64,000 nucleotides of DNA from assembly GCA_019843655.1 (NCBI GenBank), contig JACDQD010000104.1, positions 7,254,001-7,318,000 of the forward strand, written 5' to 3'. The translations under genes were made by a program, and so were the position numbers. Positions within the stretch are counted from its first letter, which is position 1, and the number at the start of each line of letters is the position of its first letter. The stretch is from Lethocerus indicus. Taxonomy: Eukaryota; Arthropoda; Insecta; Hemiptera; Belostomatidae. This document shows positions 25,765 through 40,400 of this stretch, piece by piece. Below the pieces are notes generated by a model. It had not been told where the DNA came from, did no database searches, and was given only the letters and a program-made list of their open reading frames with translations.

Positions 25765-28700
25765 TCAAGACTTTTTCCCTTGTAAATTAGCAGCAAAATA
25801 CTCCCAATAAGATGAACGAATTTTGTCGTACTTCTCAGCCAGTTCCTTACAAATCTGAAACAAAAATAAATATATTAATATTTCACTTGCATGAGTGTTT
25901 ATTCCTGTAAATTGTGTTAAGAAAAAAATAAATTAAAATTTTTAGCTGTTCAACTAGATGCAAATTTTTTCAAAGTTGTCTACTGCAGTCTACTGGTAAT
26001 TAATTGATGTATGATATCTAGGACTACTTTATAATTATCTTAAAGTAATATTAATGATAAAATTATTCAAAAATTCAAATATTTGTTGACAAACCTCTAA
26101 TGCCCTAGCAACACATTCAGCTGAATCTTCAGTATTCATATTCCTCTTTTCAACAGCTACATCAACCATAAATGAAAGTAGATGAGGTGACCTTTCTCCA
26201 GCATTGTATACATTTTCACAAAACTTGATCACCCTCGGTTCAAGAAGGCCATTTTCAGTATGCAGAAGAAGCCTAGACATGATAAATAAATATAATAGAG
26301 ATTAAAATCAGTCAAATTATGCAGAGCTACACTGACTTCTACAGAATTCTACAGCACCTTGTTCAGTTTCTATAAAATATATGGAAACTTTAAAAACTAA
26401 TATCATTAAATCACTTTATTGTGACAACTTGTTAACCAACATTTCAAATTTTCCATAACTATACTATACAATGACATACATTTTATTTATTTATTTTTAA
26501 TAAATGATACACAGATTTGTTTTGTTCCTATCTCTATGAACAAGCTATTTATACTGGCCACATTAAGCTCAATGTAAACCTATCTTACAGATAAATTTAT
26601 GTCTGCAAAGAGAATCAAACCCATATTTGCCTCTGAACCTAAGATTTTTTGTAGGGACAATCCCCTTTGAAAATATGTGAAGAAAAATATTTGAAATAAG
26701 ATCTACTATCTTAATTAGTTTTAATGTCCTAATTGTGTACAAATTATTGGGACTTTAAGTTTACTCAACTTTATAAGCCATATATATATATATTCTGTAT
26801 ATTACAATGTCTTTCTCACCCACGAAGATAATTCCAGGAACTTTCATTTTTTCTGACTTTATCAATGCCTTTCAAAGCATAGTCTATTTCTTCTTGCACG
26901 ACATCTTCGGCAAAATCCTTAGTGTGATTCAAAACATAATAGCGTTGGTTCCAAGCTGAATTGTTTCTAATATCATCTTCCAGGAGTTTATTGGTGTACT
27001 CAAGCTCTTTATCAAAGAGTCTAAAAAGAAAAAAAAACATTAAATTTATGATGTTGATATCTGACCAATTAATGTTGATGCATGAACAAAAATTATAAAA
27101 GAATTGTCAACATATAAATAATTAATAACTCAGAAGTGTAATATGAAATAGATAACTTTGATTTTATTCCAATTTTAGTTATTGGACACATTTTTTAACA
27201 AATTGTAAAAAATAATTTTTATTAGTCATTTTTTAAATATCTATTAATAAAAATATGTATATTTATATCACTGAGGAAGAAGTAAAAGATTTTAATTTCG
27301 TGATAACACTTGTTGTATTGAATTATCCAAATAAAATTTTCTTGAAGTGATAATAATGATTTTTTCTTCAGTAGCAATACAAAATAGACCTCTAAATCCC
27401 ATTTATAAATAAAAAATTTGAGAACTAACAAATCTGACATATATCTCTTCACTGAAGAACTAAAATAATTGATAGATTAAAAATAATTAAACAACAAAAT
27501 AAAAAGTATTAATCACTTATATGTCCTGAGAACCCATTGTCTATACTGCCAGGCATGATAGTTCTTTGGATCCTGTTGTAGCATGTCAGAAGTGAATTTC
27601 AATTCGGTGGATGGATCATTCAACATCTGCATTACAACCATACGATGATGCCTTTAAAAAATTAAGGCTACATTATACATTATATTATTAAAGATTTGGT
27701 AAATGCATAATTGAAAGTGCCAAATGACACTGGGGTTTAAAAATAACTTAATTGAATCATTATTATATATTTTCTTAGATATTAGATATTTCTTTCATAA
27801 ACAGTATATAATTTCAGTTAAAAATTTAAATTACAAAGTTAATATTATGAAAATTAATTGTTGTTTCTTTTTTACTATGAAATAGATCTTATAAGGATAT
27901 AGAGGATATATTATAAGGATATATTATACAGAACACACAAAAGAAAGACAAAGAAATAGAATTATCCTTTTCCAAAAAGGTTCATCTCACCAAACTTGAT
28001 AATTTTTTGGATTGTCTTCGATCATCTCTTTAATGTACTGCAATTCTTCCCTCAAGTCTTTGTTTAATTCCCTTAAAATTTGTCGCCTGAAACAAAAACC
28101 AATTTACTAAATACATAAACAATACTGTTATAAAACACACACAACGCTGTTATGCATTATAAAATACTTTTGAAAAAGGTTATTATATTAATATAAAATA
28201 AAAATAAGTATGTACAACCATGAGAAAAAAATGACTATATAATCTAGTTTGTATGTAATTTTGTAGAATTTAGGTTATAATCTAACTTATTAATTATGTA
28301 TTTAAAGAATAAAACGTGTACTAAACAATTTTGACATTGAATGAAAGATTCCTATTTTACTGAGGATTGTACATACCAATCAAATATCTACAGTATACTG
28401 TTGTTACCCAAGCCAAAAAAATACATATTACATAGATAAATTAAAAAATACACGAACCTATACTGCCATACTGTATAATTGGCTGCATTCAATGCAAGAG
28501 CATCCTTTGTCAACTGCAAAGCCCGTTCGGAAATTTCACTATTTTTTAATATAGCCCTGAAGTAATCGTATACATCTCGGACTAAAACAAATATTGATTA
28601 TTGTTTTTATTATAGCCAACATGAAGTAATTCTTATAAGAGAAGTATTTAGATGTATGATATAAAACTCAATTTTTTATATAATAAAATAAATTTTATAG

Positions 28701-29966
28701 AATAATAAATTTGTCTAACAAACTTTGTTGACAGAAAATGTGTTTCTATAGGCTTTTTATTGATTATATTCAAACCAAATTAGATTGAACTACCTTCATA
28801 TAAAACTCCAAAAAGGGCACTATTTATTTGGCAATGATGTTATGAGAATTATCTTGTAAGCTCATATAACTCATTATATAACTAACAGTACATTCCGAAT
28901 TATAAGTTTCATAGTTTAAATATATATATTCAAATATATACATAAGTGGGGATATATTATTGTTTTGTTTCACTATGCTTCTAAATTATACCTGTGTTGA
29001 TGCAACTGCTAAATAAGGATAACATCTAAAGGTAAATTTAGTGGGTTACTTTAAATTTATTCACATTTGTCTGAATAAGCTATAGCTACAACTGGATGTG
29101 GTCCATCGTCCTGTGGAACAGGTGTTACATCTTTCCATTCTGGTCTCTCTCTGTAGAATATCCAGTCAACAAGGTCTAAGTCATCAGAACTGCTATCGGA
29201 TGCCTAAGAAACAATTTAAATTACCATTACCACACTGATATAAAAATCCTTATTTACAATAAAATGTATACTGTGCAATACAAATTAAATAAGAGAACAA
29301 ATTAAAACAGCATGATGAATATTCAAAAACAAAATGAAAGGTAACCCTAAAAGAGGCACCGGGCTTATACAATACAGCTTAGTCATGGTGTCCACTTACA
29401 ATGAATAAAAATCAATACTAATGAGATATATCACACTGTGTACAGTAAATATTAGCCATAGTTTACACAACAAAACATGGCAAAACCCCACAAGTGAACA
29501 AATACCGATGAAGAGTATTATTTGAGAAAGATGAATAGTTGACAAGGGGAGAATCTAAAAAAATTCCTAACCGGACATTATGGGGTCTCAAGTTCAACAA
29601 GAAACTGTTTCCTCTAGCTCCTTGTATGGCTCCACCCAAAATAAATTTTTTTAAATTTATGGGAAACTAGTGCAATGAGGAATGAATTTTTATGATTCTT
29701 TTAGTCTCTTAGCTCACAAGGGCCAACACTACAGTTCTGATATATTTGGTTACTAAAAAAATTGTTATACATCTAATTTTAGATACTATAAGCCTTCTAT
29801 ATTTGAAGTACTACGTTATAAGATACGAAACTAAGTAACAAAAATTATTTATTAACCATCCAAAATAACAATGTTTTGATGAGAGAGGTTACTACTGCCT
29901 CTATTTAGAATTTTTTTAAATTGACTAACATAAACTTACGTTCTGTGGTGAATGTGAATCAGTCAT
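25765..29966 (-). CDS. FNTA: Protein farnesyltransferase/geranylgeranyltransferase I alpha subunit
   Basis: Eight coding exons, 5' to 3': 29940-29966, 29065-29203, 28458-28581, 27991-28086, 27517-27651, 26820-27020, 26095-26272, 25765-25854. All phases join for 990 bases, or 329 residues, close to insect family length. The start exon is only MTDSHSPQN. The prenyltransferase alpha helical-hairpin repeats are plain, with their Asn/Tyr/Trp signatures: [36 protein letters not shown] and [11 protein letters not shown]. The alpha subunit pairs with FNTB or PGGT1B in the cytosol and supports transfer of farnesyl or geranylgeranyl to CaaX-box cysteines of Ras, Rho and lamin proteins. The gene lies head-to-tail between the dynein and TOPAZ1-like genes and has its own CpG-retaining upstream region. 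No residues appear to be missing. Confidence 0.95.
26481..26650 (-). mobile_element. Possible tRNA-derived SINE in an FNTA intron
   Basis: On the minus strand it has a B-box-like GGGTTTGATTC (26612-26622), an ATTGAGCTTAATG block (26561-26573) and an A-rich tail of ATAA repeats (26481-26506). This B box, central block and A-rich tail order fits a SINE and matches the fragment at 23080-23190. Limits are approximate. Confidence 0.4.
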
Positions 29967-30450
29967 TTCTGTTAAATGATAGACAATTATCTAAAAGAAA
30001 ACACTGAACAAAAAATAGTACTCTGCAGTAGACTACGGCACACTATCACTTTGTAAGCAGAACACTTTGAATAACAAAGATAAAATGTCACAGTATGTTC
30101 AAGTCGAATTGCATTAAAAGCTAGGAACTGTCGGATGTTCTATCGTCGAAATAAATTAAGAGACACGAAGAAAGTTGAAATACGAACAGTGGGTGTCGCC
30201 ATGTTTTCCTTATTACCCGTTTACTCCATGTGAGCTCTGGCTGTTATCTGACCGAGATAACTCGAGGCCGATACCGGCTCTTATTGAACAATTTTAAATT
30301 AAAATTCAGGTAAAAAACTAAACGGGTGGCGGAAAAATCGACGACAATTTTGCGACTATAAAAATTCAAAGAATTATAAGGTCGATCTTTAACCTCAACG
30401 ACAGGTAACTTTTGTTGGAGACGTTGTTATGGTAACAAATAATTTGATTT
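29967..30450 (-). promoter_or_regulatory. Presumed FNTA 5' UTR and promoter
   Basis: Immediately upstream of the FNTA start codon the DNA becomes CpG-rich for about 300 bases (30,120-30,450) within an otherwise CpG-poor region. That is the expected pattern for an unmethylated housekeeping promoter. No defined core element was assigned. Confidence 0.45.
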
Positions 30451-31094
30451 TCGACATAAATACAAATTGTTACAGCACTCTCTTTTCAGATTGTCGATGC
30501 AAATCTAATTGTAATGTTAAGTAACAATAAAAGTTAATTTTTTATAAAGATGCGAAATTTATTTTCTTATTTCAACCTTAATATATATTATACAAACTTC
30601 ACCATCAGTAGGGGAGGCATATTTGAAGTATGAGTCAATACTTCTTTATAGTTATTAATGAGCTATGCGCTGTTAATGAGCTATTGATGAATCTAATAAC
30701 TGATTCAATAACACTCTTATATATAGTGTGTTTATAACAGGAACAATTACAATTTTAAATCCACTAATTTTCACAAAGTGATAAGATAAACTATTATGGT
30801 AAACCCCTAAAAACAGCTTTAATATACAGAGGAGTGAAGAATAAATGTTCACAAATTTTGCATCAAATTATTGATCATTTGTATTATAATTAAAATTGAT
30901 AAGAAATTGTTTTGTAATATTAAAAAAATGTTTCCCTAATATATTACAATCAATAGAAGGTTTAAGCTATGAAAAAGTAACCTAACGCTTACATCTAAGA
31001 AATTAAAAAACATTTTGTTCATGTTTTATTCATGTTTATAGTTTACTCAAGCCTTTTTGTTTCCTTCAACTGGTCAATGGAGGATACTTATTGT
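30451..31094. other. Short spacer between the dynein 3' end and FNTA promoter
   Basis: AT-rich and without exons. It contains the probable dynein poly(A) signal, AATAAA on the minus strand at 31025-31030, 65 bases past the stop. Another AATAAA overlaps the stop codon region itself (31094-31099). Confidence 0.5.
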
Positions 31095-33320
31095 TTATTT
31101 GACATCACATAGTAGGGCAACACCTCTCAGTATCCAATGGGCTGGTGTCAGCTTACAAGGCAACCAAAGAGCTGTTATGTATGTCAGGTCTGTGCGGTTT
31201 GGCCTCTTGTATACAGGACACTGTTTAAAATATTATTATATTGTTAATTTACAATTTCATTTAATACCTACATATAGAAATATATATAACATACATGACA
31301 TACAATTTCAATCCACTTTGCTAAACAAAGCTGCAGAAATGGAATTTAGCCATTTCATTTTCAAAACTATACACTTATATACACACACATACAAACACAT
31401 TTTTTTAATGTTTTGTTAACTAAGGCAAGCTGAGTCTATTAAGCTCAAATTTAATATTTACTTAATGTTTTCCTATTTTTCTTGCGCTGTTCTTTGAAAC
31501 TCTGCAGAGCAGTTCTTTTGAGAATACTACATTCTGAAATTATATTATTATTCTAAGGAAATTACCACAAACTTTAAACAGGAGCTATACAATGTACAGA
31601 ATTTAAAGTGAAACTGACAGAACAGTTCCCTGTTCTATATTAGCTTACAGTGTACAAATCAGGAGGTTTTGGATCAGTTGTATTTTCTGCAAATATATGG
31701 ATTACAGGCATCAGGAGAAACAACATTTTGGGCACTGATTCAGAAAGTCGCATGTTCCTTCTATCCCAACCAGCTCCATCAAGAAACAAACCATAAACAT
31801 AAACTCCTTCCTGTTAAAACAATAAGATTGCTATGAAAAACCAGTAATAAAAATACAAGAGTTCAAACATAGAAGGGGATTATGTCAAAAAATAGATAAA
31901 TTGAATTTATTTAATTCATGCATTGAATAAACCATATTATATTTTCTTTTTATATTATTTGAATAATTGGTATCATAAATATGTTAATGTAAAATGCTAT
32001 TATTTAAGAAATAGGCCAAGAAGTATTTCTATGAGCTATCTGTTCTGCAAATATATGAGATTATACATGAATATCAGCATATAACATTAACATATTTATT
32101 AAATCGATTAATAATAGTATATTAATTTTATTATAAATTGTTTGGCTAGGAATAGTTGTAATAACTCACTGCCGGAGGTACTTTAACTTGTTCTTTATTC
32201 AGTGCTGTAACTGCATTGTGTAAAGTTACTGAATCAAGAGCCCAGCCTTTGTGAGCTCTGGCTACTTCTTGCCTCATTGCAGTCAGGAAGCCTACATATT
32301 TAATTACATGTCAAAAATATTTATCTAATATTATGTAATATTAGAAATTTTATAAATATATTAATAATAGAGAAGTAAAAATTATTTAATCTTAGATTAA
32401 CTTCCAGTGATTAAATTAACTTATAAACTTCATATCATTTAAAGAAAGAGGTACAAAAGCAGTACAGTTTGATGGAGTTTAGCCAAAATGGTGAAAATTT
32501 TACATTTACCTAATCACAGTAAAATAAAGGTTCAATGCAAATGTTCACAGTAAAATAAATGAGTCAGTAAACAGAATATACTTTTTCATATATATGGATT
32601 TTGATCATAGTTTTTTTAATGTATAAAGCCATCCATTAATATTACCTTGAGGATTGAAAAATCCAGTCATCCAAAACTGGGCTGGCCTTCCAACAAATAT
32701 CCAAGTTGAATACTGGATACTCCTTTCCAGGAGTTCAGTGAACCAAAATCCAATTGAAGAAGATGCCCAAGAACCCTTCAACCATGCTTTTGGAACTCGG
32801 GCATCATATATGTTATCCAATGCATCTCTAAGAGCCTAGTACATATTCAGAAAAAAATGAAAATAAAGACTTGAAAAGATTTTATTTCTAAATGAATCAT
32901 TGATAGGGCAGTCAGATCAGAGTATGGATAGAAAAAGGCAACAGTTATTTATCTAAGATTAAATGCCAGATATAACTGTTTAGAATTTCACTAATGAAAT
33001 GTCTCTTGCTATTTTAAGAAGTGAGTAATATCTCTATAGATAATACATATAACAATTATAACGTACAATTATATATTTAGTTATGATTTTAGTAATAATT
33101 AATTTTCAGTTATAATAATAATGTTTTATGTATATATTTAATGTGAAAAATTATTTTTTTCCTAGTAAAAAATATTACCTCATTCATAATTATGGTTCCT
33201 TCTATAGCAAGAAGTAAGTCTTTTAAAGTTTTCCGCACATTGGACAAGACTCTTTGCATTCTGTCCAATTCTTGGCGTAAAAATATATTCATTGGGTTTA
33301 AAATGCCCATTAATTTTAGC
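31095..33320 (-). other. Dynein heavy chain: C-terminal domain
   Basis: Exons: 33179-33320, 32646-32835, 32170-32291, 31649-31810, 31095-31220. They hold [27 protein letters not shown] and [19 protein letters not shown]. The final exon was found by matching the expected ending; the shorter reading that stops at 31,635 in the preceding intron is wrong. Confidence 0.95.
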
Positions 33321-34401
33321 CTGTAAGTTGAAATTTAAATTCAGAAAATGGTTAATATCAGATTTTTAATAATCAGGTTATTATGTAAAGTAATTAAAGA
33401 ATATTTTAAATTAATATTACCTTAATTTATTTTAATTTAATGTTTTTGGTTTACTGTTCATTTAAATTTATACCCAAAAGGTATTATATTACAAAATAAT
33501 AAAAATTTAATAGTTAAATTTAAGTTTTCTCTGACTAATGAATATAATTGACTACAAACATCACATATTTCTATAAATAATATTAAAATATCAATGACAT
33601 TTACTTTAATACCATTTACTGTATTTTTAAATGAGTTATCATAAACTAGAACTTTAGTTGGTACAATTATGACTTAATAATATATAGCAACATAGATTTA
33701 TTGATATTAATGATAGGAAAATGTAACAATTCTTAAATTGGATAAGGGAGAGGTTATTTTAGATCAAATATGTTATAATATTCCAAACCCTCTCATAACT
33801 TCAAACTTAAAAATATCTGTATTTTTTAACTAATTCACTTATAACTTTTTCTCAATAAAAAACAGTATCAATTTACAATAACTCCTTTTTTAAATATGCA
33901 CTACATTAAGTTCTACTAAAACATTGATGTAATTATACCTGTCCTTAACTTCAAATGGGTCAAAATCTTTAGGTAATTTATGCAGCATGTCAATGGCCAT
34001 TCTTCCACACACTGATTCCCTAGTTTCTCCTCCTCCTCCTGAAGCTCCCTTTGGTTGAATTGATAAGATAGTGTCAAAGATTATTTGGGCTGTGTTACTC
34101 TGAAATCTAAAATGTTACTACATCTTAATGTTACTCTGTGATACCTTTTGATGGAAATGTGACCAACTTGCATGGATTATTTCAATATAAGAAATATGCA
34201 AACAATGAATTCCTTTCTTTAATTGAATGTTGTCATATCTATCACCTTTTGCAGACATAATAATATTCAGAATGTTACAAATTTAATGAAATTAAAAATG
34301 TAATAACAATTAAAGTGCTATAGTACTTGAATATGATTTATAATTTAGGGAAAATAATTAGAAAGTAAATTCAATAGCATATTGATATTTAAAACATGGC
34401 T

Positions 34402-34465
<64 letters not shown>

Positions 34466-37400
34466 GATAAATCAGTAAAAAGTAAAATCAGTTATTTCTT
34501 AATTGTCACAAATGTATACAAATTAAGTCATAATTTATTTGTGAACAATATCATTCTTAAAATACAGTAGATGATGTTTTGGATGATGGATTATTGCCAT
34601 GTCACTACTTTATGGGTATGTCCTAATATTCCCAGTGTGGTCATCTGTATACTTAAATGGGCCAATATACAGGTAACAATTTACAAATATACAAAAATTC
34701 TGTTGAACTGTTTCCAGAGAAGTCAAATCTATCTAAAGTCTATAGAAGGGATCCCTTATTACATCCTCAGTGGGTAACATAGAATACATTATATTTTATT
34801 TACTCACGTAATATTTGCATTGGGATGAAGGCCGTACACTTGGGGCGGGTCGTTGTCCGACATCTCTTCGATTGCGCTCATGTACTCTGTCAACTGTTTG
34901 TACCTCAGTATTCCATAGCCCCTGTAGAATAGAAATTCGTCGCTGAAAAGCGACGGGTTGAACCAGACCAGCGCGAAAGTGTTCAGCAGCCTCTTGTCAT
35001 AATCATCTGTGACTCGGCCTCCGTACTGCACTTCTCCAATCATGTATCTATGCGTTGTAAAATATTTTATAGTTGGAAACTTAAGTAGACGAAGGTTGGG
35101 GTCTGGAATATCACTTTTCCACACTCGTACGATATCCGTCGGATAGTGTAACGACGAGGAGCGTATAATTCCGATTTACCTTATAGTGACCCAGCTGACC
35201 TCGTCGTTTTTGTCCAGGACGTCGAGGTGGTTCTGAATGAATAGGGTGGAGGCGTACCAGTCGGCTGAATTGAATTCGTATGGTATATTCCACCCCAGGG
35301 GGCCGAACTTGCGCCTCTCCTGGACGACAGTGTGCAGGAAGGAGATGGCGTAGACTAGGGGTAAGTATTGGGGGTTGTTTGAATAGTCGAGGAAATCCTG
35401 GCTCATAGTACCGTACGTGCGGGTCAAACCGGCCTTAACTCCTGAAAAAGGTACAGCGAATGATGACGGTTTCCAGTTTTATATTAACGATAGTGGCATT
35501 CATTCAAGGTTATAGATGAAGAATTATTCTTCAACAATTAGAGCCCTGTAAATCTTAAGAAGAAAAAGATAATTTAAAAAAAAATATTCCAAATTATTTT
35601 AGATTTAAATAAATACTATCAGAATAATATAACGGTAATTCAGCAGAATTTAAAGCCTGAACTCGAGCGTTACCCTGTGGAGGCTCATTGGTGAACTTCA
35701 AGCATATCTGTAGTAAGTTGATGGGAAAACTCGGATGAGTTTCCGTTGTCATCCAGAGCCTGAAGTCCGGGTGAATAGTTTCAGCTTCGGTGAGCACGAG
35801 AAATAGCTCGCTCATGTACTCTATTCCCAAGTGGCAGTTCTGAAGTAGGACCCACCCGCCCTGTCAACAAAAAATGTATATATACGCAAATTTGAATGCT
35901 ACAGTGGAGACAGTCATAGCGATTACGAGGTAGAAATATAATATTGTACCCTTTATTAAGAGTAAATGACCAGAAAATGTTGTTCCTAATCTACTAATAA
36001 ATTTAGTTTTTTAAAAACTGTCTGTTATTTTGGATTCTTCCGGGTCGATTCTTGGGGAAGGTTTGATATTTAACATTTCTAGTCAAATCAAATACATTCT
36101 ACTCACGTTCTCCATGCAGGCGGACATCAGCTTCCTGGCGTGAACCTCCTGGCCCTGGCCCATCGATATCGACTGGCACCTGGTCTCGTGTCGCTTCGCA
36201 GTCGTCTCGATCAGCGGCGTCGGATCCGAGCCCATGCTCAGGAAGCAGATCATCGGCGTCCTCGGTCTCGATTCGCCGAGAAGCACTTCGATGTTCAGGA
36301 TCACCGGGCTCACGTAGCGTTCCCCCATTGACGAGGCCACGTATTTCCTCGACTGGGACAACACTCGATCGGGGCACATAGCTCTGAAAAAATACGATTA
36401 GTAGAAATACGTAATTAATCAAATTTAAATGGGACCGTTAAAATTGTTCGGTATTCAATAGTATTTGGGAAAATACCATAACTCCACAGGATGGCCAAAA
36501 TGAAATAATTTTAATTCATAAAATTAAGATAGTGAGAAGTATTATATAAAATATTCCAAGTATTAGGGGGTACAAACCTTACAATCAGAGTTTTTCTGAA
36601 TGTATCTAAGTTTTCATAATCTTCAGGAAATAATTCTTCTTCTGGTGCCGGCTTTTCAAACCACGCCTTCCAGATTTTATCATTGACGTGAACCTATATG
36701 TATTTAATTTGTTAAAAATTTCAAAACCTTTAGTATCAAGGAATTATTTGTGGATATGGTTTTATTTTGCTACAGCATGTCTGTGCCATTGAGCTCAAAA
36801 AGTGAAGTCTAAAATACGTTCAATGATAAAAATAAACGTTAAAATTATTTGATGTTCAAATTACCTGACTTAAAATTCGCGTGAATTGCTTGAGAGTTGA
36901 AAGTTGGACTAGATTTAGCCATGTAACATCGGTCAACCATTTGAACTGGGGTTTCGGTTCGACGGCATTCAAGTCCAATGCTGCTCCACCTGTAGAAATA
37001 TTATTTTAATAGGGGCTCTAAAACCAACGTTTTAATAACAAATGAGGCCGTAAATATGTATATTTTTATTCCCACCTTTAATGAAATTTTCAAATTCTTC
37101 ATAAGTTATATGATTGCGCTGTAGGTCCACTTTCAGTGTCAGAAGTAATGTGAACAAGTATTTGTGACTCTCGTACAGACCTCTCGCTTTGTACTTGAAT
37201 ATCTCAAAGGTGAGGTACTCAATAATAAATTGGATCCGTTTGCTGGCGAAAGGAGTTTTCTCAGACCTGAAACAGGCGGTTTCTTATTTTAATAAATTCG
37301 GGAAATATAATTATGTATTATTATATTTCGTCTTATTTCAGTTTTCAAAACGCTTGATTAATGACCACGACCGTCATTTTTTCATAACTTGTTTACAATT

Positions 37401-40400
37401 CTTGTATTGTTCTATAAGTTTGTTACTATTCTTCTTTTTCATTTACATGCATTACTATAACTAGCTAACACCTCCATATATTATTAAATATTAGCCAGTA
37501 GTAATAAGACACACCTCTCTAAGGAGATATCGAATCGCTCGAGGAATTGTACCAGTGAAGTCTGGTACATACAATTGACCATTGCCATTTCGACGACTAA
37601 AAAGTACAGTACGCTGCCTCTGGCCGCCACCGGTCTGAATTCCTCCCTCGCCAAGTTTATTTTGATTTCGGTAGCGGCCGCTATTATCAACTTCTGTCTC
37701 ACCGACGCCGCCGTATCTTTAGTTACGTTAAGCACTTGAATGACCGTGACATCATCAACCAAAGAACCCTTTTGTGGGAAACAAGAATGAATGCGAGTTA
37801 TACATATATACAGGTTTAGGATGAAAAGTGTTAGGTTTACACAGTAGAGAGATTGAAGTTGATGTTAAATTTTCTGTACAAACTAAACGTGAAAAATACC
37901 GTTCAACGGAGCCACTAACTTTGTAATCACGAGTCTACAAAATGGTCTAACCGGCGTAAATAAATTAAACTGAAAAAGATCGACATCCTCTGCAGGGTAC
38001 CTCCACTGTGGTCAACTTGTGCAACAGATTAGCTTCGAGTTCTTTCATGTTTCTTTTATTCGAGGTCACTTCCTGCATCAGCGTCGTCCTTTCCGTTTCA
38101 AGTTCCCTCTTCTCCATTAGAATCACCCGACCGAGCAACTGATCTTCGAGACCTGCGAAAAAATAAAATATCAAATCTCATTTCATGAACAAATGCTTAT
38201 AACTTTTTCATTTCAGCATGTAAACATATGTTTATACAGTGTATTCCACACTATATTAATAAAGTTAATTACAAACCTTTCATTGTGACAGTGAAATCGA
38301 TTATTGATGTGCGGGCGGAAACTTCGGGAGTGTACGAAGGATTGGCAAGTTTAGTCGTTATATACAAACGGAAATCCTTGTGGACGTCTACTTCTTTATC
38401 GGCCAACTTGACCTATTTATTGCGGTTTATGTGTAAATTATTCATCCTGATTGAAATAATAATGATGATGAACTACAAAAAATTCAAAACTGAATATGAC
38501 ATATCGTAAATTTTCAGGGCCACTGCAGTACTATCAATATTTGGTTCTAAATCCTCGCAACTATTCCAAATTAATTTATATTAATTTAATATTAAATTTT
38601 TATTTTTTAAAACTAAGTTTTATGTGTATTATTACCTTTAGAGACGACCCTATTTTTATGAAATTTTTTTCTAAAACATTATCCAACACCGGATCCAATT
38701 CCTCGAGCACGTCTTCAATCAGAAGAGGCCTTCCCAGTGACAAACAATCCTCCAGATGTTGCCTAAAATACTTGTGATTCAAGGATGTTATCTAAAACAA
38801 CGGTCGTGTTAAACTTCTTTAATGCTACCAATAAGACCTTATCTCAACTAAAAGTATTAAATATAAATAAATATATAGTATATAAAATAACTCTGGTATA
38901 CCTGCAATTCAGCGTCTTTTTCCTTATTCCTGATCCAAATGACGCCCTGACTTTGCGGATCAATAAGCAGAGGGTATCGAGCTGCTTTTGTGACAATTAT
39001 ACCATTCTGAATTGACAGTTCATCGTTGGGCAAGCCTTGTAAATTCCATTCACCAATCTACAATTTAAGAATAGGTCACTTCTCTTCAGTTAATACGAAA
39101 GTACCTTCTCCGTATGGTTAAGGTAGTTGGAACCTACGGTGGCGGTGTCGACTAGGTTCTCGACGAGGTTGAGATCGGCGGTGACGGGCACCTTGCGGTT
39201 GAGCAGGTTCTGGTACCAGGACTTCTGCAGTACGTTCCTGTACTCCTGGTTGAACGGCCCCGAATAGGACAGGAAGCCGGTGAGCAGTAGGACGTCGCCG
39301 ACGAGCCGCTCGGTCTCCGACTTGAAAGCAGCCAGCTGCTCGGTCCATCTCACCTGTTCACCTGACAGGCCGGAGATCAAAGCGGTCGCCGCGTTCATTT
39401 TGGCCTGACAACGGTCGGCAATCTCCTGCACCGCCTACAAACAACAATATAATAATATATCTAAAGATTACGACAGTAGAAAATCCAGGTATTTCAATTA
39501 CTCCGACCGAAGCCCACAGATATTGCTGTCCGGACAATGCGGCACCCCTACATAATGCGGCATGCACAAAATAACGTGTGCGACGTCCATGGGCATTTAC
39601 TGTCAGATAAACAGAAAGTAAAATATCAGAAATTCTAGTAACACACAAAACAGCATTAAATGTTCGTCGAAGGAAGGTTTTGGGGGGTTTCTCCTGGTTT
39701 GATTAGATTTGTTGGGGGTTTTTTGTTACTTTCTTGTTTTTCAACAATCAATAACCAAACTAACTCATAAACACGGAAGAAACTTCAGTTTCATACCCCT
39801 TTTTCTGCCATAGCCGCTTCGAATTGGGATTGGGCCGCTGCCAATTCCATTTCTTTCGCGTGCAACAAGTTCTCGGCTTCGTTCAACTCTTTTTGAGCCA
39901 CGTTCAGCCTGTTTTGTTGCACTGCTAGATTTGCCTGGAAATGGAATTATATATTGTACAAACTTCGTATTATGTTGCTTTTACTGCTCCTTTCTAAAAC
40001 TAATTGCGTGGCATATTTTTAAAAAATCTGAGATTATTTCATTGTCTGCATTTACCATGGATAATCGCACTAACATATTTTGCAGGGGAGCTTAGAATCA
40101 AACGAAAATACTACCCAAAAGTAATCAACATTTTGACTTTTCAATACTCTGCCACTTTTCCGGCAAATTTTCGATTCCCCTCTTGAAGAACTCCTCGAGA
40201 TCACAATACATCTTCTTATCAAATTGTTGATTACTTTTGGGTACACCAAATACAATGCTAGAGTCGGCCCTACGAAGAACTTCGTTGCGATTCGCGACGA
40301 ATATAATTAATACGGGTATCATATTTGGATCAAATATCCGTTTTAGGTTACCTTCAGCGGCAGGACTTCTTTGTTAACAGCGTAGAAATCGCTCATGGCC

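Noticed and set aside
31459..31541. Candidate last dynein exon after an acceptor near 31,541
   Set aside because: Its phase and sequence do not match the dynein C-terminus; the exon at 31095-31220 fits both.
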